Shown here: piece after piece, positions 51,170-53,720 of the stretch
Position numbering within the stretch: the first letter of the stretch is position 1
How the letters are laid out: each line of letters begins with the position of its first letter
Assembly: GCA_022614805.1 (NCBI GenBank)
Contig: JAKEHY010000030.1
Span: 1 to 53,720 of the forward strand
DNA: 53,720 nt
From: Candidatus Zixiibacteriota bacterium
GTDB lineage: Bacteria > Zixibacteria > MSB-5A5 > DSPP01
Direction: 5' to 3'
Notes under the pieces: model-generated
The model's database searches: none
What the model was told of the DNA's origin: nothing
Seen by the model: only the letters and a program-made list of their open reading frames with translations
Position numbers and translations under genes: made by a program

Positions 51170-51466
51170 TCACAAACTCTCGAAGGCCTCGATTTTTTCC
51201 TCTTTTTTCAAGGTCACGACCGCCTTTTTCCAGTTCGGCCGCCTCCCTTCCTCCCGGCGGAAACCGAATCTTTTCGTCTTCCCCCGCACCACCATCGTGG
51301 CGACGCCGGTGACGTGGACTTTGAACAACTGCTCCACCGCCCGCTTCACCTCATGCTTGTTGGCGTCGGCGGCGACCCGGAAGATGTATTTGTTGTCCTT
51401 GTCCTTCATCAAGACCCCCTTTTCGGTAATCAGGCGGGCCACGATGACCTCTTGGGGGTCTCTCAT
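51170..51466 (-). CDS. rplW: 50S ribosomal protein L23
   Basis: 98 residues from the ATG at 51466, which overlaps the rplD stop (ATGA). MRDPQEVIVARLITEKG and KYIFRVAADANKHEVKRAVE are canonical. An open frame extends further upstream but lies inside rplD. L23 sits at the tunnel exit and docks SRP and trigger factor. Confidence 0.95.
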   Translation of the reverse strand: MRDPQEVIVARLITEKGVLMKDKDNKYIFRVAADANKHEVKRAVEQLFKVHVTGVATMVVRGKTKRFGFRREEGRRPNWKKAVVTLKKEEKIEAFESL

Positions 51467-52086
51467 ACAAAAGTTTCCGCCAAAGTCCGGTAACCGGAAG
51501 CCGTCACCACCACCCAGTCGGCCCAGACCAAATCGTAGGGGGTTGCCAGAACCGCCCGCTTGGACAAAACGTAAGGAAGGTTGCGGCTCGATTTCTCCAG
51601 ATTGCTTTTCCCTTCCCATAAAAACAAAACCTTTCCCTCCGAAACGCCCAACCGGTTAAATAGCTGCGAGATGGTTTTCGTTTTCGGAACTTCCAAATCA
51701 AAATCTTCCACCACCAAAAACTTGTTTTCCGCCGCCTTGGCCGAAAGGGCCGATTTCAAAGCCGCCCGGCGCATTTTTTTGGGGAGTTCCATCCGCCAGC
51801 TTTTCGGTTTGGGCCCGAAGGCACGTCCCCCTCCCACCCACACGGGGGAGGTGTTGGAGCCGGCCCGGGCCCGCCCGGTTCCCTTCTGCCGCCACGGTTT
51901 GGCCCCTCCGCCGGACATCTCCGCCCGGCTTTTCACCATCGAAGTCCCCTGCCTTTGGTTCGCCAGGTAGGCGACCACGGCCTGGTGCAAAACCGCCCCG
52001 TTCGGCTTTTGGGCGAAAAGTTCGTCCGCCAAATCTAATTTGGAGATTTCCGCTCCTTCTTTATTGTAAACTTTCGCTTCCGCCAT
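51463..52086 (-). CDS. rplD: 50S ribosomal protein L4
   Basis: 207 residues. SRAEMSGGGAKPWRQKGTGRAR is the conserved tunnel loop region (shown in part: MSGGGAKPWRQKGTG). The ATG at 52086 shares one base with the rplC stop. In E. coli L4 represses the S10 operon. Confidence 0.96.
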   Translation of the reverse strand: MAEAKVYNKEGAEISKLDLADELFAQKPNGAVLHQAVVAYLANQRQGTSMVKSRAEMSGGGAKPWRQKGTGRARAGSNTSPVWVGGGRAFGPKPKSWRMELPKKMRRAALKSALSAKAAENKFLVVEDFDLEVPKTKTISQLFNRLGVSEGKVLFLWEGKSNLEKSSRNLPYVLSKRAVLATPYDLVWADWVVVTASGYRTLAETFV

Positions 52087-52745
52087 CACTTTTCTTTCGG
52101 CTTCTTGAACCGTTCCGAGGCCGGCTCGACGATTTCAAGCTTCACCAGGCCGTTCGGCTTTCCGGGAACTGCTCCTTTGACCAAAACGGCGTTGTGTTCC
52201 TTGTCCACTTCCACCACCGTCAGGTTTTTTACCGTGACCGTGGCCCCTCCCATCCGCCCCGCCATCCGTTGCCCGCGGAAGGTGCGGGAGGGAAACGAAG
52301 AAGCGCCCACCGAGCCGGGGGCGCGGTGCCGGTCGGATTGGCCGTGGGTCTTCGGTCCGCCGGCGAAATGATGCCGCCGCACGGCCCCCTGAAAGCCGAG
52401 CCCCTTGGAAATGCCGCTCACTTTGATGATGTCGCCGGGATGCAGAACCGAAACGTCCAAAACCTGGCCGGCTTCAAAATTCTCTCCGTCCTCCGGCTTT
52501 AATTCCGCGAGCCAGCGCGTGGACTCCAGCCCGGCTTTTTTCAAATGACCGGACAAAGGTTTGTTGATTAGATTTTTCCGTTTTTCGCCGAAGGCCACCT
52601 GCACCGCCCGGTAGCCGTCTTTCTCCGCGGTCTTGACCTGCGTAACATGGCAGGGGCCTGCCTCGATGACCGTCACCGGGACGGAGGCGCCGTCCTCGGC
52701 ATAAACCCGGGTCATTCCCACTTTTTTCCCCAAAAACTGCTTCAT
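52086..52745 (-). CDS. rplC: 50S ribosomal protein L3
   Basis: 219 residues. [19 protein letters not shown] opens it; GMGRMAG-type stretch [20 protein letters not shown] is conserved. It overlaps rpsJ by four bases. Confidence 0.96.
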   Translation of the reverse strand: MKQFLGKKVGMTRVYAEDGASVPVTVIEAGPCHVTQVKTAEKDGYRAVQVAFGEKRKNLINKPLSGHLKKAGLESTRWLAELKPEDGENFEAGQVLDVSVLHPGDIIKVSGISKGLGFQGAVRRHHFAGGPKTHGQSDRHRAPGSVGASSFPSRTFRGQRMAGRMGGATVTVKNLTVVEVDKEHNAVLVKGAVPGKPNGLVKLEIVEPASERFKKPKEK

Positions 52746-53059
52746 ACTTTTATTTCCACGTCCACTCCCGCCGGCAACTCCAGCTTGATCAAGGCATCCA
52801 CGGTCTGGGCCGTGGAATCGTAAATGTCGATGAGCCGTTTGTGCAGGCGGGTTTCAAACTGCTCCCTCGATTTTTTGTCCACATGCGGCGAGCGCAAAAC
52901 CGTAAACAGGGTCCGCTTGGTCGGGAGCGGAAACGGCCCCACCAGCCGGGCCCCCGTGCGCAAAGCCGTGCGGGCGATTTCCTTGGCCGATTTGTCCACG
53001 GCGTAGTGGTCGAACCCCTTCAGCCGTATCCGAATTTTTTGTCCCTGCGGCAATGCCAT
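52742..53059 (-). CDS. rpsJ: 30S ribosomal protein S10
   Basis: 105 residues. [19 protein letters not shown] and [19 protein letters not shown] are diagnostic. First gene of the S10 operon, 70 bases after tuf. Confidence 0.97.
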   Translation of the reverse strand: MALPQGQKIRIRLKGFDHYAVDKSAKEIARTALRTGARLVGPFPLPTKRTLFTVLRSPHVDKKSREQFETRLHKRLIDIYDSTAQTVDALIKLELPAGVDVEIKV

Positions 53060-53129
53060 ACCAGCTCCTTGTTCCCTCTCCTATATCTTCTCTATTTTTC
53101 TGAATTAGTTTCTTTCGGAAGAACCTCTA

Positions 53130-53720
53130 CTACTCAATCACCTGGGCGACGACGCCGGCGCCCACCGTGCGCCCCCCTTCCCGGATGGCGAAGCGCAGCT
53201 CCTTCTCCATCGCGATGGGCTGTATCAGCTCCACCTCCATCTGGATGTTGTCCCCCGGCATCACCATCTCAATCCCTTCCGGCAGCTGGACGACACCGGT
53301 CACGTCCGTGGTTCTGAAATAGAATTGCGGCCGGTACCCCTTGAAGAAAGGAGTATGTCTTCCCCCTTCTTCTTTGGTCAGAACGTACACCTCCGCCTTG
53401 AACTTCGTGTGCGGGGTGATGGATCCCGGCTTGGCAATCACCATCCCCCGTTCCAATTCATCCTTCTCAATGCCCCGGAGCAGAAGTCCGACGTTGTCCC
53501 CCGCCTCGGCATAGTCCAATAGCTTTCTGAACATTTCTACACCGGTGACGACGGTCTTCTTCGTCTCCTTGATGCCGACCCGTTCCACCTCATCTCCAAC
53601 CTTAATCTTACCCCGGTCAACCCGGCCGGTGCCGACCGTGCCTCTGCCGGTGATGGAGAAGACATCCTCCACCGGCATAAGGAAGGGCTTGTCCACGTCC
53701 CGCTTGGGAGTCGGAATGTA
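53130..53720 (-). CDS. tuf: elongation factor Tu (5' end outside the window)
   Basis: The C-terminal 196 residues of EF-Tu: end of the G domain, domain II ([20 protein letters not shown]) and domain III ending [16 protein letters not shown]. The frame stays open to the window edge ([11 protein letters not shown]), so the gene is partial. It precedes rpsJ on the same strand, the common str-S10 junction. Confidence 0.97.
   Translation of the reverse strand, partial: YIPTPKRDVDKPFLMPVEDVFSITGRGTVGTGRVDRGKIKVGDEVERVGIKETKKTVVTGVEMFRKLLDYAEAGDNVGLLLRGIEKDELERGMVIAKPGSITPHTKFKAEVYVLTKEEGGRHTPFFKGYRPQFYFRTTDVTGVVQLPEGIEMVMPGDNIQMEVELIQPIAMEKELRFAIREGGRTVGAGVVAQVIE

Noticed and set aside
51467-51619. 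An extended rplW reading further upstream
   Set aside because: It lies inside rplD in another frame. The ATG at 51466 with ATGA coupling gives the normal L23 length.

Overview
The window reads as a chromosomal segment of an uncultured Gram-negative bacterium, most plausibly in or near the FCB superphylum (the Zixibacteria / candidate-phylum part of bacterial diversity). The grounds are a secreted seven-blade FG-GAP propeller with a C-terminal type IX-like sorting tail (NYPNPFN ... SSGVYFYKL), several outer-membrane barrels and lipoproteins, a CusCBA efflux set, and fairly GC-rich coding DNA. The phylum is inference; no rRNA gene is present.

Layout. 1-4.1 kb: a TPR protein with a C-terminal Fis-type helix-turn-helix, a perfect palindrome, a 32-residue small ORF and the FG-GAP exoprotein, closed by a clear terminator. 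4.6-10.2 kb: an aspS-phoH-ybeY-corC operon, tRNA-Ser(UGA), a Cdd1-type helix-hairpin-helix protein and a small membrane protein. 10.2-13.9 kb: a TolB-like propeller, a small exported protein and typA. 13.9-19.3 kb: an accessory region with two AT-rich genes (an exported trypsin-like protease and a PD-(D/E)XK-like protein lying between direct repeats), a gene-free stretch with ten consecutive hairpins, a polytopic membrane protein plus a von Willebrand A lipoprotein, and many palindromic repeats. 19.3-22.8 kb: a CDGSH protein, a Ser/Thr kinase with TolB-like and TPR parts, a GIY-YIG protein, tRNA-Ser(GCU) and tRNA-Arg(CCG).

22.8-33.2 kb is a copper/silver resistance island: an outer-membrane factor, a metal-binding lipoprotein, a CusB adaptor, a CusA pump, a DUF2231-like membrane protein and a CPH-type P-type ATPase in one operon, with a divergent cysteine-rich exported protein and a barrel protein. 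Three proteins of the operon carry the same heavy-metal-binding module. The likely flow is that the ATPase moves metal from the cytosol to the periplasm and the Cus-like pump exports it across the outer membrane.

33.2-53.7 kb is one long leftward cluster: tuf (cut by the window edge), the S10, spc and alpha ribosomal operons fused in the classical order, then a small membrane protein and deoB-cdd-deoC-deoA (nucleoside salvage) with overlapping or nearly touching genes. Several ribosomal proteins (L5, S3, L22, S19, L17) carry long low-complexity tails. The Zn-finger forms of S4, S14, L36 and L24 are all present.

The signals least explained by ordinary annotation are: intergenic tandem heptamer/octamer arrays, including an 11-unit octamer array with an inverted half inside the ribosomal operon between rplX and rplE; the hairpin cluster at 15.77-16.32 kb; the repeat-flanked nuclease-like gene; and the TPR-regulator/palindrome/small-ORF arrangement at the left end.
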